A DNA stretch of 64,000 bases. Origin: Fimbriimonadaceae bacterium (GTDB lineage: Bacteria; Armatimonadota; Fimbriimonadia; Fimbriimonadales; Fimbriimonadaceae). The notes under the pieces are model-generated. The model did not search any database. It saw only the letters and a program-made list of their open reading frames with translations, and was not told the DNA's origin. Shown here piece by piece: positions 1 to 9,180 of this stretch (positions are counted from its first letter, which is position 1; each line of letters opens with the position of its first letter). The stretch spans positions 248,001 through 312,000 of the forward strand of contig JAHCHO010000005.1 of assembly GCA_026129685.1 (NCBI GenBank), in the 5' to 3' direction. The translations under genes and the position numbers were made by a program.

Positions 1-674
1 TCCAAGATGCCGTGGCGGAGGGAAAGCGCGTGCTGTTCGAGGGCGCGCAGGGCGCCCTGCTCGATCTCGACAGCGGGACCTACCCCTTTGTGACGAGCAG
101 CCACCCGGTCGCCGGAGGGGCGTGCCTCGGGACGGGGGTTGGGCCGCGCGCGATCGACCAGGTGCTCGGCGTCGCCAAGGCCTACACGACCCGCGTCGGG
201 ACCGGCCCCTTCCCGACCGAGTTGGCCGACGCGACGGGCGACCGAATCCGCGAAGTCGGCAAGGAGTACGGGACCACGACGGGCCGTGGGCGCCGGTGCG
301 GCTGGCTCGACCTGGTCGTGCTGCGCCAGAGTTGCCGGCTGAACTCCCTGAGCGGACTCGTGTTGACCCGGCTGGACGTGCTGAGCGGGCTCGATGAACT
401 CAAAGTGGCGACGGCCTACCGCTTCCGGGGCGAGACGATTCGGCACATCCCCGCGAACACCTGGGAACTGGACGAACTCGAGCCGGTCTACGAGACGCTC
501 CCCGGGTGGAGCGAGGACCTGACCGGGGCGCGGTCGCTCGACGACCTTCCGAAAAACGCATGGGACTACATGCGGTTCATCGAGGAGTTCACCGGAACGC
601 CCATCGCCATCCTGAGCATCGGCCCGGCGCGCGACCAAACGATCGTGATCCGTGAAGACCTGATCTGGGGCTAG
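1..674 (+). CDS. purA: Adenylosuccinate synthase, C-terminal part (cut by window edge)
   Basis: Adenylosuccinate synthase joins IMP and aspartate using GTP, the first committed step from IMP to AMP in the cytoplasm. The frame is open from base 3 and runs to TAG at 672-674, so only about 224 C-terminal residues are visible; the N-terminal P-loop lies outside the window. Visible family signatures are [20 protein letters not shown] near the left edge, the GTGVGP turn, [13 protein letters not shown] and the C-terminal [10 protein letters not shown]. There is a GTG at 12, but it lies inside the conserved core and is not the start. The gene converges on rodA and the two stop codons share one CTAG. 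Identity is secure; only the left boundary is unknown. Confidence 0.96.
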   Translation, partial: QDAVAEGKRVLFEGAQGALLDLDSGTYPFVTSSHPVAGGACLGTGVGPRAIDQVLGVAKAYTTRVGTGPFPTELADATGDRIREVGKEYGTTTGRGRRCGWLDLVVLRQSCRLNSLSGLVLTRLDVLSGLDELKVATAYRFRGETIRHIPANTWELDELEPVYETLPGWSEDLTGARSLDDLPKNAWDYMRFIEEFTGTPIAILSIGPARDQTIVIREDLIWG

Positions 675-1801
675 AACTCCAGCGGCTTCTCGCGCATCCG
701 GATGCTGAGAAGCAGTCCGACGCAGGACAGGCACAACCATAGGGCGGTGCCGCCGTAGCTGAGGAACGGCAACCAGAGGCCCACCACCGGACCCATCTGG
801 AGGTTCATAAACAGGTTGACCGTCATGTGGAAGCCGATGAGCGCCAGAATCCCGCCCACGACCATCTTGTTGAAGGGCTCCACCGCCTGGAAGCCGATCA
901 GCCAGACCCGGTAGAAGAAGAGCCCGAATGCGGCCAAGACGAGGGTGCAACCGATCAGGCCGCCTTCCTCGCCGACCACGGAGAAGATGAAATCGGTGTC
1001 TTGCTCGGGAATGAAGCCGCTCTGCTTCTGCTGTCCCTTGAGGTAACCGGTACCCATCACGCTGCCGACGCCGTAAGCGATCTCGGCGCGCGAGGTCTGG
1101 TAGTCGCTGCCCTCGACGTCGTGGACGAAGAGGGCCTTGATGCGCTCCTTCTGATAATCCTTGAGAATGCCCGGCACGAAGTAGCCGCCCACCAGAACAA
1201 GGGATACCGCGAGCACCGATCCGCCGAGGTAGCGCAGCGGAACCCCCGCGTAGAGGGAAATGGCCAGCCAAGTGAAGAGGATCACAAGGGTCGCGCCGAG
1301 GTGAGGCTGCTTGAAGACGAGGAGCAGGGGAACGAGGACGTGCAGAAACGACAGGGCGAAGGTCGATGGCTTGCGAATCTCGTCCGCGCGGGAGGCGAAG
1401 AAGGCGGACAGCGTGAGCACGGTGAAGAGCTTCGCCATCTCGCTCGGCTGAAACTGCAACGGCCCGAGTTCGATCCACCGTCGAGCGCCGTTCACGTTGG
1501 TGCCGACCAACAGCACCGCCACGAGGAACACGAGGTTCAGGCCGTAAAGGGTGTGGGCCGCTTTGCGCCAGGTGTGCGGCCTCACAAAGGCGAAGATCGA
1601 GAACGGCACCATCCCGACGAGAAGGTTCAGCACTTGGCGGCCGAACCGGGAGTCGGTGCGCTGGTACCCGACGCTGTAGAGCGCCATCAGGCCCACCAGC
1701 AACAGGACCATGGTGGCGGCGATGAGTCCGAGGTCCAGTCCGTGGCGACGGGCGCGCTCCCGCTCTTTCTGAAGGTCGGCCCCGAAGGCGAACGGCGACA
1801 T
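671..1801 (-). CDS. rodA: RodA/FtsW family peptidoglycan polymerase (SEDS)
   Basis: Predicted 376-residue polytopic inner-membrane glycosyltransferase that polymerises lipid II, most likely the elongation enzyme RodA. About ten hydrophobic segments are visible. Family signatures include FQPSEMAKL in the middle and the C-terminal [13 protein letters not shown] start at the ATG at 1801 (MSPFAFG); the frame is open for 15 more codons upstream, but those overlap the preceding lipoprotein gene, which stops four bases before this ATG. It is the last gene of a leftward operon whose other members are small exported proteins. RodA versus FtsW cannot be fully separated from sequence alone; the genomic context gives no division gene to favour FtsW. 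Confidence 0.92.
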   Translation of the reverse strand: MSPFAFGADLQKERERARRHGLDLGLIAATMVLLLVGLMALYSVGYQRTDSRFGRQVLNLLVGMVPFSIFAFVRPHTWRKAAHTLYGLNLVFLVAVLLVGTNVNGARRWIELGPLQFQPSEMAKLFTVLTLSAFFASRADEIRKPSTFALSFLHVLVPLLLVFKQPHLGATLVILFTWLAISLYAGVPLRYLGGSVLAVSLVLVGGYFVPGILKDYQKERIKALFVHDVEGSDYQTSRAEIAYGVGSVMGTGYLKGQQKQSGFIPEQDTDFIFSVVGEEGGLIGCTLVLAAFGLFFYRVWLIGFQAVEPFNKMVVGGILALIGFHMTVNLFMNLQMGPVVGLWLPFLSYGGTALWLCLSCVGLLLSIRMREKPLEF

Positions 1802-1805
1802 CGGC

Positions 1806-2450
1806 CTAGCGTGGCTCCGCCGGCTGGCGCGCGTAGATCGGGCCAAGCTGCCGCTTGACGATGCCCTTACCGGCGACGAACCAGAACGTCAGTTCTCGCT
1901 TCGTCGCCTCCGGGCGGGTTTCCATGACGAGTTCGACGTCGACGCGCAACGTTTCGGAGTACGGCGCGGGGAGGTTGGTGGTTTCCTCTTTCGTTTGAAG
2001 CGCCGCCCACGCGTTGTAGGGTTGGTCCCCCTCCCGCACCTGTCCCTTCCATTCCGGAACCTTGGCGCCCACCCGCATCGGGAAGCGGAGGAGTTCGATC
2101 GGGGGGTCGAACCGCAGATCGTTCGTGGACACGAACGAGAACGCCTCCGGCCGACCTTCGGGGTCGCTTCGAACCGCGTACGTCTCGGAATCGAGGACCT
2201 GGCCGTGCGCCACCAGGTTGAACACGACGTTGTCGCCGTCGGTCTCGCGGCTGACTTCGACGGGCAGGGGGATGCCTTCGATGACGAGTTCGGCGTTCGT
2301 GTAGGGCAGAGCGGCCGGGTCGAATCCTTGGTCGGCCTCGATCAGCTTTCCGGACGGGGCGGGCTCGACGGGTTCCGAGGGATCGCAACCCACGAGGACG
2401 ACCACGGCGGCGACCCAACCGAGAACCGGGAGGAGGCGGATGGCGGTCAC
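1806..2450 (-). CDS. Predicted lipoprotein of unknown function
   Basis: A 214-residue protein with a clear lipoprotein signal: hydrophobic stretch, then the lipobox VLVGC with Cys22, so it should be lipid-anchored in the periplasm. The mature part has no recognised catalytic motif. It is rich in beta-strand-like alternation and charged loops. It overlaps the preceding gene by ATGA (2447-2450) and ends four bases before rodA, so the genes are translationally coupled. It is one of four consecutive small exported proteins of similar size and style; I infer a shared role at the cell surface, but the function is unknown. Confidence 0.8.
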   Translation of the reverse strand: MTAIRLLPVLGWVAAVVVLVGCDPSEPVEPAPSGKLIEADQGFDPAALPYTNAELVIEGIPLPVEVSRETDGDNVVFNLVAHGQVLDSETYAVRSDPEGRPEAFSFVSTNDLRFDPPIELLRFPMRVGAKVPEWKGQVREGDQPYNAWAALQTKEETTNLPAPYSETLRVDVELVMETRPEATKRELTFWFVAGKGIVKRQLGPIYARQPAEPR

Positions 2451-3070
2451 GGGGCGTCCGGTTTGCCGGGCTCAAACTGCACGAGGCGCATGGTGTACTT
2501 GCTGGAGTTCTTGCCGACCTTGCCCTCGTTGGTCATTTCCACCAGTCCGATGCCGCGCGCGTAGACGGCGGATTGCTTGACGACGGTGGCGGTTCCCGGT
2601 CCGTCCACGTCCGGCGGACGGTGCATCAGAGTCCCCTCGTAGCTCGACTCCCACGTCTCGACCTCTTTGCCGAGAATCTTGCGCTTGCGCCCCTTTTGGC
2701 TGCGCGCCTTCATCGTCAGCGGGGCGGCGGCGCCCATGAAGTCGGTCACACCGTAGTAGTCCCACTTCTCCGCGCGGTCGGTGATCTTGAGAATCGGAAT
2801 CGGAGATTCGAGCGGCCGCTTGGGCGAGTATCCCACCAGGTAGACCGTGTCGCCCTCGACCCGATAGTAGGTGGGAGGGCCCGTGGAAGACTCGATCGGA
2901 ACGGCCGACTTGCCGCCGAACTCGACGGCCTTGCCAACCACGTCGCGAGACGGATAGCCGCCGCCCTGGCCGCTGATCTGGTAGTGCCACACGGTCCCCG
3001 GGACCAAGGGGAAGAAGTCCTCGGCGGGGGGAGCGAGGGCGAGGGAGCAGGCGACGAGGACGGCGATCAT
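2447..3070 (-). CDS. Secreted protein of unknown function
   Basis: A 207-residue protein with a short N-terminal signal segment (MIAVLVACSLALAPPAEDFF), probably cleaved after the Ala-rich region; the Cys at position 8 is too early for a normal lipobox. The mature part begins FFPLVPGTVWHYQ, closely resembling the LFPFKVGNKWVFE stretch of the neighbour at 3813-4565, which suggests a shared fold. Lys and Arg are frequent around 120-135. It begins three bases after the upstream gene's stop and its end overlaps the next start by four bases. No function can be assigned. Confidence 0.78.
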   Translation of the reverse strand: MIAVLVACSLALAPPAEDFFPLVPGTVWHYQISGQGGGYPSRDVVGKAVEFGGKSAVPIESSTGPPTYYRVEGDTVYLVGYSPKRPLESPIPILKITDRAEKWDYYGVTDFMGAAAPLTMKARSQKGRKRKILGKEVETWESSYEGTLMHRPPDVDGPGTATVVKQSAVYARGIGLVEMTNEGKVGKNSSKYTMRLVQFEPGKPDAP

Positions 3071-3072
3071 GG

Positions 3073-3816
3073 TTACTTCACCCGTTCGATGGTGGTCGAG
3101 TTGGTCTGGCCCTTCTCGTCCGTGATGGACATCTCCATCTTGACCGCGCCCTCGCCCTTCGCGTACCAGCCTTTCATGGCCATCTTGATCGGCTTGCCGT
3201 TGTGGGTTCCGGGTCCGGATGACTCGATCCGAATCGCGTCATAGGTCCCGGACTTGGTCTTGACCTTCTCGATCGCGACCGCCTTCATGGTGGCCTTGTA
3301 CTTCAGGTCGCTCCCCGAGGCTTCCAGCTTGAAGTCCACCGTCCAGGTCTTGCCGGGGGCGAGGTCGGCGGGGAGTTCGATCGAGCGTGAAACCGTGCCG
3401 AGCGAGGAACCGACGGCGTAGACCCCGTCTTTTTCAAGCGAATAGTCGCCGCTCCCGAGCATTGCGATGCCGCCGGTGCGATCGACGTGGAAGGACGCCT
3501 TGCCGTTCTCGATCTTCTCGAGCGTCGTGGTCTGGGTTCCCGTGTGCACGTTGGTGCCGCTCACGATCTCGAGTTCGACCTGCTTCGGGTTGCCGAGGCC
3601 GTAGTAGTCGTAGCCGGCGTGCTTGAGATCGGCGGGGAGGGCGGCCAGATCCGGCTTGGGCGCCTCCGACGTCGCTTCGTTCGGCTTGGTCTCGCCCGCG
3701 CTGGCCGGGGCTTCGGTGGGCGCGTTGGCCGCGTCCTTCGGTGCGGAGGGCTGGCAACCGAACGTGCTTAGACCGAGAACGGCGATCAGGACCAGGAGAG
3801 TCCGGGAGTTCCTCAT
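3073..3816 (-). CDS. Predicted lipoprotein of unknown function
   Basis: A 247-residue lipoprotein: signal peptide with lipobox ending at Cys21 (LSTFGC), followed by a low-complexity Ala/Pro/Glu/Lys linker of about 40 residues that would lift the folded domain away from the membrane. The folded part has repeated beta-type segments (for example KTWTVDFKLEASGSD) and no catalytic motif. I chose the ATG at 3816 because it overlaps the upstream stop as ATGA and gives a perfect signal peptide; the frame is open for hundreds of bases further, but that stretch reads as an Arg/Gly-rich shadow of the upstream gene. Confidence 0.8.
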   Translation of the reverse strand: MRNSRTLLVLIAVLGLSTFGCQPSAPKDAANAPTEAPASAGETKPNEATSEAPKPDLAALPADLKHAGYDYYGLGNPKQVELEIVSGTNVHTGTQTTTLEKIENGKASFHVDRTGGIAMLGSGDYSLEKDGVYAVGSSLGTVSRSIELPADLAPGKTWTVDFKLEASGSDLKYKATMKAVAIEKVKTKSGTYDAIRIESSGPGTHNGKPIKMAMKGWYAKGEGAVKMEMSITDEKGQTNSTTIERVK

Positions 3817-4565
3817 TGCAGTTTGTGCTCCTTCAGCCTCAGCGTTTGGTACGCCGACGCACCCTCGGTGGCGAGTTCGGTGCGAATGCGGACGGGACCG
3901 ATCTTCGGGGCGAACCACACCATGTAGCCGAACTTGCCCTTCACCGTTTTGCCCTTGTCGTCCGGGCCGGACCAGTCCCCGGCCATCTGGCAGGCGATCG
4001 CGGACAAGCGACCACCGCCCGTGTCCACCTCCTGTGGACCCAATACCTCGGTATAGCCAGACAGGGTTCCCGCCGCTTTGGTGGCGACCGCGCCGGTTCC
4101 CTTGTACTGAACGCGCTTGCCCTTCTCGGCCGGGAACGGCAAAATCGGTTGCGGAGGGTTGAAGGGAATCTCGTTGACCCCGGCCAAGAGCTGGAAGATG
4201 CCCTTGTCGTTTACCCGCCACTTCTGGTTCGTGGAACGCTTTTCCCCGTTCTGCGCCTCCGTGGTGACCTTGATCGTGGCGTCCTTGCCGTTCGGCCCGT
4301 CCACGATCCCCGTGACCTGGAACGTCACGCTGGACCGCGTCATCGCCTTGGCCTGGGTGGTCAAGGTCTCGCCCTCGACCTCGAAGACCCACTTGTTGCC
4401 AACCTTGAAGGGGAAGAGGGACGCCTCGTCGCCGGGGGCGACGGTGGCGGGGGCGACCTTCGCCTCGGGGCGAGGCTTGTAGTTGCCGCCCCCGCCCGAT
4501 CCGCATCCGACGAGGAGGGCGCCCGCCAGGAGCGTCCACGTTGCGCGCACAAAGTTACCGGTCAT
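3813..4565 (-). CDS. Predicted lipoprotein of unknown function
   Basis: A 250-residue lipoprotein with signal peptide and lipobox LVGC (Cys21) followed by a Ser/Gly-rich stretch. The mature domain opens with LFPFKVGNKWVFEVEGE, a pattern also seen in the 207-residue neighbour, then alternates short beta-like strands to the C terminus. Start chosen at the ATG at 4565, 14 bases after the SecD-like gene ends; an upstream extension in the same frame is a shadow of that gene. The four exported proteins here look like a locally expanded family. Function unknown. Confidence 0.8.
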   Translation of the reverse strand: MTGNFVRATWTLLAGALLVGCGSGGGGNYKPRPEAKVAPATVAPGDEASLFPFKVGNKWVFEVEGETLTTQAKAMTRSSVTFQVTGIVDGPNGKDATIKVTTEAQNGEKRSTNQKWRVNDKGIFQLLAGVNEIPFNPPQPILPFPAEKGKRVQYKGTGAVATKAAGTLSGYTEVLGPQEVDTGGGRLSAIACQMAGDWSGPDDKGKTVKGKFGYMVWFAPKIGPVRIRTELATEGASAYQTLRLKEHKLQ

Positions 4566-4579
4566 AGCTTCCGTCGCTT

Positions 4580-5707
4580 TCAGCCTTGCCCTTTCAGACG
4601 CGCGATCAGGTCGACCGCGTCCTTGACGAGCGTCTCGTCGGGCAACCCCTTTATTGTGACTTGCCCGCCGGACAACTCGGTGTCCACTTGCGGGGCGGCG
4701 ATCGGGATTCCGTCCACGACGAGGAGGAGCTGGGAGCCGAGCTTGCCGGGCTTGCGGCTGTACTGCCACAAGCGCAAACGACCTTCCTCGGTCAAGTCGA
4801 GGCGCAGGTTGAACCGGCGGTCGTTGCCCGCCCCGGGCACCTCTTCGTACGAGGCTCCCCGCAAATGGTCCTCGTTGATGACGAACTCCGCGCTTTCGAT
4901 GATCCGTCGCGGTCCCGCCTCGAGTTGCTTCAACTCACGAGGGGCGATCCGGCTTTCGAGCTGTCCCCGCACGTTCTCGCCCTTCTGCTCGCCGTCCCAG
5001 ATCGGTTGGGCGAGTTCGCGGTAGTAGCCGCCGAGCACGCCGTCGTTCAGGTCGCCCTTCTCTTCGATCTGCTTTTCGAGGGTCCGCAGGATGCCGGGGC
5101 GATAGGGTTGCCGCACGTAGCCGACCAGTTCGGTCTCCTTGCCGCCCGCGATGACCTTCATCGTGACCGGGGTGCGGATCACGATGCCATCGAACAGCGC
5201 GTTTCGGTCGAGTTGGCGAAGGGGCTGGCCGTCGAAGGTGACGTTCAGGGCGCGGGTCAGACGATCGGCCATCGTCGCGTCGCCCTCGAGGGCCTTTCGG
5301 ATGTCGGCGGCGTCCCAGATGCGGTCGGGCGGGGGCAGCGTCTCCTCCTGAAGGTCGTTCATCTTCATGAGGAGCTTGGTAAACGCATCCCGATCGCCCT
5401 GCAGGGAGAGGATGAGCTCTCGGATCGGAACGCGCTTGCGGCCGCCCGTCTCGCCGGTGTCGGTGTCCTTGTTCGGCGCCTCGAAGCTGGCGGTTTCGCC
5501 GTAAGTGAGGGCGGCGACCTGGTTCGCCACGATGATCTGGTAGTTCTGCCCCGGCGCGATGCCGATGATGTTGACCTTCTTCGGCAGAATCGGATCGAGT
5601 TTCGTCGCGAACGCCTGGGCGTCCGCCCACTTGTGGTAGCCGAAATACACCCCGGCGACGATGGCGACGAATCCGATGGCGATTTGGGTGGATTTGCGGA
5701 GCTTCAT
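4580..5707 (-). CDS. Membrane-anchored protein with SecD-head-like domain
   Basis: A 375-residue protein with one N-terminal membrane anchor (about residues 8-25) and a large periplasmic part. The last 100 or so residues (FNLRLDLTEEGRLRLWQ, then LLLVVDGIPIAAPQV, then GGQVTIKGL) resemble the head (P1) domain of SecD, where the same order of strands and the DG-x(4)-AP turn occur. Unlike SecD it lacks the six-helix membrane channel, so it is not a translocase motor by itself. It heads an operon with four exported proteins, and a role in handling exported proteins is a reasonable but untested inference. Start at the ATG at 5707, before a divergent intergenic region. Confidence 0.7.
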   Translation of the reverse strand: MKLRKSTQIAIGFVAIVAGVYFGYHKWADAQAFATKLDPILPKKVNIIGIAPGQNYQIIVANQVAALTYGETASFEAPNKDTDTGETGGRKRVPIRELILSLQGDRDAFTKLLMKMNDLQEETLPPPDRIWDAADIRKALEGDATMADRLTRALNVTFDGQPLRQLDRNALFDGIVIRTPVTMKVIAGGKETELVGYVRQPYRPGILRTLEKQIEEKGDLNDGVLGGYYRELAQPIWDGEQKGENVRGQLESRIAPRELKQLEAGPRRIIESAEFVINEDHLRGASYEEVPGAGNDRRFNLRLDLTEEGRLRLWQYSRKPGKLGSQLLLVVDGIPIAAPQVDTELSGGQVTIKGLPDETLVKDAVDLIARLKGQG

Positions 5708-5864
5708 ACCTTGACGCCGATACTCGGGAAACGCCGCGCGGCGGGCGGCTCGTTCCCGCGCCGGCCTCGCCAAGTCTACCGCTCGCTCGCGAGCCGCAAA
5801 GGAATCGGTCGGTCGGGCGGCGAACCGATTGATTCGCACACCACCGTGCCGCCACCGAACGACA

Positions 5865-7916
5865 ATGTCCAAACGGCACAACGCCGCCCGCGTCGAACGC
5901 CTCGACGAACGACTCCGGTACCTCGCCCTGAGTACCCAAGACGGCCTGTACGACTGGGACGTCAAGCGTCGGGTCCTGTGGCACAACGAGGCCATGTCCG
6001 CCCTTTTTGGGGAGGAAGTCTCCATCGACAAGGACTGGTGGTACCGGCACATCCACCCGGACGACCACGATCGGCTCGACGCGAGCCTTGAGGCCGCCTA
6101 CGAGGCGCAGAGTCCCGTCTGGCACGCGCACTACCGCATCGTCCGGCGCGACGGGTCGGTCCGGCAGCTGTCCGCGCACGTTCAGATTCTCTACGACGAC
6201 GACGGGAAGCCCGAGCGGTTGGTCGGCGCCCTGCGCGACATCACGGAGGAAAAGCGGACGCAGGCGGAGGTGAGCGCAAGTCGAGACTGGCTTGACTTGG
6301 CCGTCTGGGGCGGCGAACTGGGAGTGTGGGACTGGCGCGTCGGAGAGGGCTCCATCTACCGCAACGAGCGATGGGCGCGCGCGCTCGGCCTTCCGACCTT
6401 GGATCGCGTCGCCGACGAATCCGATTGGCGGGCTTTGGTCCACCCCGACGATTACGACAAGGCGAGCGAAACGTGGTCCGCGCACGTCCGGGGAGTCCTG
6501 CCGCTCTTCGAGGTGGAGATGCGCCTGAAGCGGGGGGACGGCGCCTACCAGTGGGTGCTCTCACGGGGCAAGATCGTCGAACGAGACGCCGACGGAAGCC
6601 CGGTGCGCGCGACCGGGACGCACGTCAACATCGACGCCCAGAAGCGAAGCGAACTCGGTCTCGCCTTCCGGCTGGAGTGCGAACGCCTGGTTTCCTCGAT
6701 CTCCCTGCGCGTCCTTACCACACCGCCCGAAGAAATGCCGGAAGCCGCGTCGGCCTCCCTGGGAGCGTTGGTGCGCTTCCTGGGGGCGGACCAAGCCTCC
6801 ATCTATGAGGTCACCGACCAGACCGCGACCGTCCTGGCCGAGTGGTCGTGGGGCCAGCCCTGGACCCCGTGCGGAGAGCGCGTGACCCCGGCGGACATTC
6901 CGTGGCTCTGGCGTCATCTCTCGGAGCACTCGGGCCCCGTGCTGTTCCGCAGCCCGGACGAACTCCCGGCGGAAGCGGAGCGCGAACGGGCCTTCTTCGA
7001 AGAGGGCGGCATCCTCTCTTGGGCGGCCATCCCGTTTTCGACCCGCGGCGAGTTGCGGGGAGCCTTGCGCCTGATCTGGAAGCAGCGTCCGGTGGAAGTG
7101 GCGGCCGAAGACATCTTCGCGTTCGCCGGTCTTTCGGAGTTGCTCCTGCTGTCCGTCCGGCACGCCCGAACCACCGCCGAACTCCGGCGCCTGAACGCAG
7201 AGCTGGAGGAGCGTGTCGCCGAGCGCACCGCGCATCTGGAGGCCGCGAACGACGAGCTTCGGTCCTTCAGCTACAGCCTGTCGCACGACCTGCGCGCGCC
7301 CATCCGCTCGATCATGGGGTTCGCCAGGGTGCTGGAAGACGACTGGGCCCCCCAGTTGGGGGTCGACGGCAAAGACGCGGTGGCGCGCATCGTGCGGGCG
7401 ACCGACAACCTGAACCGATTGCTGGAAGGACTCCTGGTCCTTTCGCGCGTCTCCCAAGCCGAACTCGAAACGACGAGCATCGACCTCTCCGCGATGGCCC
7501 AGCGGATCGCGGAAGACCTCTGGGTGGCGCACCCGCACCATTGCCCCGACGTGGTCTTCGACGCCGGGCTCTCGTGCACGGGCGACCAGCGGCTGGCCGA
7601 GTTGGTCCTGACGAATCTGCTCGACAACGCCTGGAAGTTCACGGTGGGGCGCCCCGGCCCGCTCGTGACGGTGCGCGCCCGCCCCGACCTTGGGGGCAAC
7701 GTCGTGGCGATCGCCGACAACGGGATCGGGTTCGACATGCGCTATGTGGACCGGCTGTTCCGACCGTTCGAGCGCCTCCATCGGGACGAGACCCACGCCG
7801 GAACCGGCATCGGCCTCGCGACGGTCCGGCGCGCGATCGCCCGGATGGGCGGCGACGTCTGGGCCGAGGGCGAGGTCGGCGTGGGCGCGACGTTCTTCGT
7901 CCGGTTTCCCGTCTGA
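5865..7916 (+). CDS. PAS-PAS-GAF sensor histidine kinase
   Basis: A 683-residue cytoplasmic sensor kinase with no membrane segment. Order: PAS about 20-125 and PAS about 140-262 (each ending in a PAC-type segment), GAF-like region about 275-425, a short coiled coil about 440-465, then the HisKA domain with the phospho-accepting His474 in SHDLRAP, and the ATPase domain with N box NLLDN (Asn584), G1 DNGIGF (about 617) and G2 GTGIGLATVRR (about 647). This is the phytochrome-like HisKA layout (FSYSLSHDLRAPIRSI). No response regulator is adjacent, so it is an orphan; the HD-GYP regulator at 13.4 kb is a possible partner. Start at the ATG at 5865; a TTG 12 codons upstream is possible. Confidence 0.92.
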   Translation: MSKRHNAARVERLDERLRYLALSTQDGLYDWDVKRRVLWHNEAMSALFGEEVSIDKDWWYRHIHPDDHDRLDASLEAAYEAQSPVWHAHYRIVRRDGSVRQLSAHVQILYDDDGKPERLVGALRDITEEKRTQAEVSASRDWLDLAVWGGELGVWDWRVGEGSIYRNERWARALGLPTLDRVADESDWRALVHPDDYDKASETWSAHVRGVLPLFEVEMRLKRGDGAYQWVLSRGKIVERDADGSPVRATGTHVNIDAQKRSELGLAFRLECERLVSSISLRVLTTPPEEMPEAASASLGALVRFLGADQASIYEVTDQTATVLAEWSWGQPWTPCGERVTPADIPWLWRHLSEHSGPVLFRSPDELPAEAERERAFFEEGGILSWAAIPFSTRGELRGALRLIWKQRPVEVAAEDIFAFAGLSELLLLSVRHARTTAELRRLNAELEERVAERTAHLEAANDELRSFSYSLSHDLRAPIRSIMGFARVLEDDWAPQLGVDGKDAVARIVRATDNLNRLLEGLLVLSRVSQAELETTSIDLSAMAQRIAEDLWVAHPHHCPDVVFDAGLSCTGDQRLAELVLTNLLDNAWKFTVGRPGPLVTVRARPDLGGNVVAIADNGIGFDMRYVDRLFRPFERLHRDETHAGTGIGLATVRRAIARMGGDVWAEGEVGVGATFFVRFPV

Positions 7917-7985
7917 ACCCCGGGGGAATTCCGCGGACGATGTGTCGCGTATTCTGCGAGGAGCCACCCGTCAGCCGTCCCCACC

Positions 7986-9143
7986 ATGTCCACCTCCGTC
8001 GCCTTTCTGACCCTCGCCTTGCTCGCCTCGCCCCAAGCCGACGACTTCGGCAAGGTCTGGGACGACTGCGCCCGCTCGATCCGCCGGCGGTACTTCGCGC
8101 GCGAGTCTCGCAAAGACCGGATGGAGTCGTTGCTAGGCAAGTACGGACCCCGCGCGAAAACCGCGAAAAGCCGCCGCGAGTTCGCGGATGCGGTGAACGC
8201 CATGATCGTCGAGTTCGGCGACTCGCACTTCGCCCTTCTGACGCCAGAGGATCAGGGCTACGCGCTCATGGACAACTTGGCGGGTGGATCGGCGACGATC
8301 CCCCACGTTGGCGCCTGGTTCCGAAAGGGGGGTGACGGCTACACCGTGCAGATGGTCCTGGACGGAACGCCCGCGATGGAGGCGGGGTTGCGCCCGGGAG
8401 ACCTGATCCTGACCGTCAACGGCAAGCCGTTCACCCCGGTGTCCTCCCTGGCGGGGCTCGAGGGGGAGTCGGTCGAACTGTCGTACCGTCGCGGAGGCGA
8501 GACGCGGCGGGCCAAGACCCGGGTCGAAACCCAGACCCCGCTCGACATGTTCTTGGACGCAACCCGTGAAAGCGCCCGGGTGATCGAGCGCGACGGCAAG
8601 CGCTTCGGCTACGTCCACCTTTGGACGATGGCCAACGACCGGTTTCGAACGGCCCTGCACGGGTTGATCGCGGGCAAACTCGCGGACACCGACGGCTTCG
8701 TTCTCGATCTGCGGGACGGGTTTGGAGGACGGCCCGAGGGGTTCGCCGACCCGTTCTTCCGGCCCGACGTCCAACTCGAGTGGAAGTTCGCCGAGGGCGC
8801 CCCGGGCATGAAGCAGTCCTTCGGGTACGGCAAGCCCCTCGTGACGATCATCAACGGCGGGTCGCGCTCCGCAAAGGAGGTGCTGGCGTTCGTGCTGAAG
8901 CGATCGAAACGGGCGACCCTGCTCGGGGCGACGACGGCGGGGCACGTCCTCGGCACGACGCCCTACCGGATCGCCGACTGGGCGTTCCTGGAGATCCCGA
9001 TGGTGGACGTGATCGCGGACGGCGTGCGCCTTGAGGGCAAGGGGGTCGCGCCGGACATCGTCCTGCCGATCGAATTCGGGCCGGATGGAAGCGACCTGTA
9101 CCTCGAGCGGTCGCTCGCGCTTCTTGCTTCGGGAGCCCGGTAG
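7986..9143 (+). CDS. Secreted S41-like protease with PDZ domain
   Basis: A 385-residue exported protein with a signal peptide (about 1-18, ending LLASPQA). A PDZ domain lies around 115-180 (TPAMEAGLRPGDLILTVNG). The C-terminal part matches the tail-specific (S41) protease core: GFVLDLRDGFGG, then NGGSRSAKEVL with the nucleophile candidate Ser295, then LLGATTAGH. In CtpA-type members a catalytic Lys follows in GxxTxGKG; here the aligned residue is His (TAGH), so a Ser-Lys dyad is not evident and it may use another arrangement or be weakly active. Stands alone between the kinase and aspS. Confidence 0.82.
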   Translation: MSTSVAFLTLALLASPQADDFGKVWDDCARSIRRRYFARESRKDRMESLLGKYGPRAKTAKSRREFADAVNAMIVEFGDSHFALLTPEDQGYALMDNLAGGSATIPHVGAWFRKGGDGYTVQMVLDGTPAMEAGLRPGDLILTVNGKPFTPVSSLAGLEGESVELSYRRGGETRRAKTRVETQTPLDMFLDATRESARVIERDGKRFGYVHLWTMANDRFRTALHGLIAGKLADTDGFVLDLRDGFGGRPEGFADPFFRPDVQLEWKFAEGAPGMKQSFGYGKPLVTIINGGSRSAKEVLAFVLKRSKRATLLGATTAGHVLGTTPYRIADWAFLEIPMVDVIADGVRLEGKGVAPDIVLPIEFGPDGSDLYLERSLALLASGAR

Positions 9144-9180
9144 GTCCCTTGGGTTCGGGCAGGTATCCTCGGTGCCTCCA

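Noticed and set aside
3816-4539. Upstream extension of the third exported-protein gene
   Set aside because: The added residues are Arg/Gly-rich and duplicate the region of the preceding gene; the ATG at 3816 gives a perfect lipoprotein signal and ATGA overlap.
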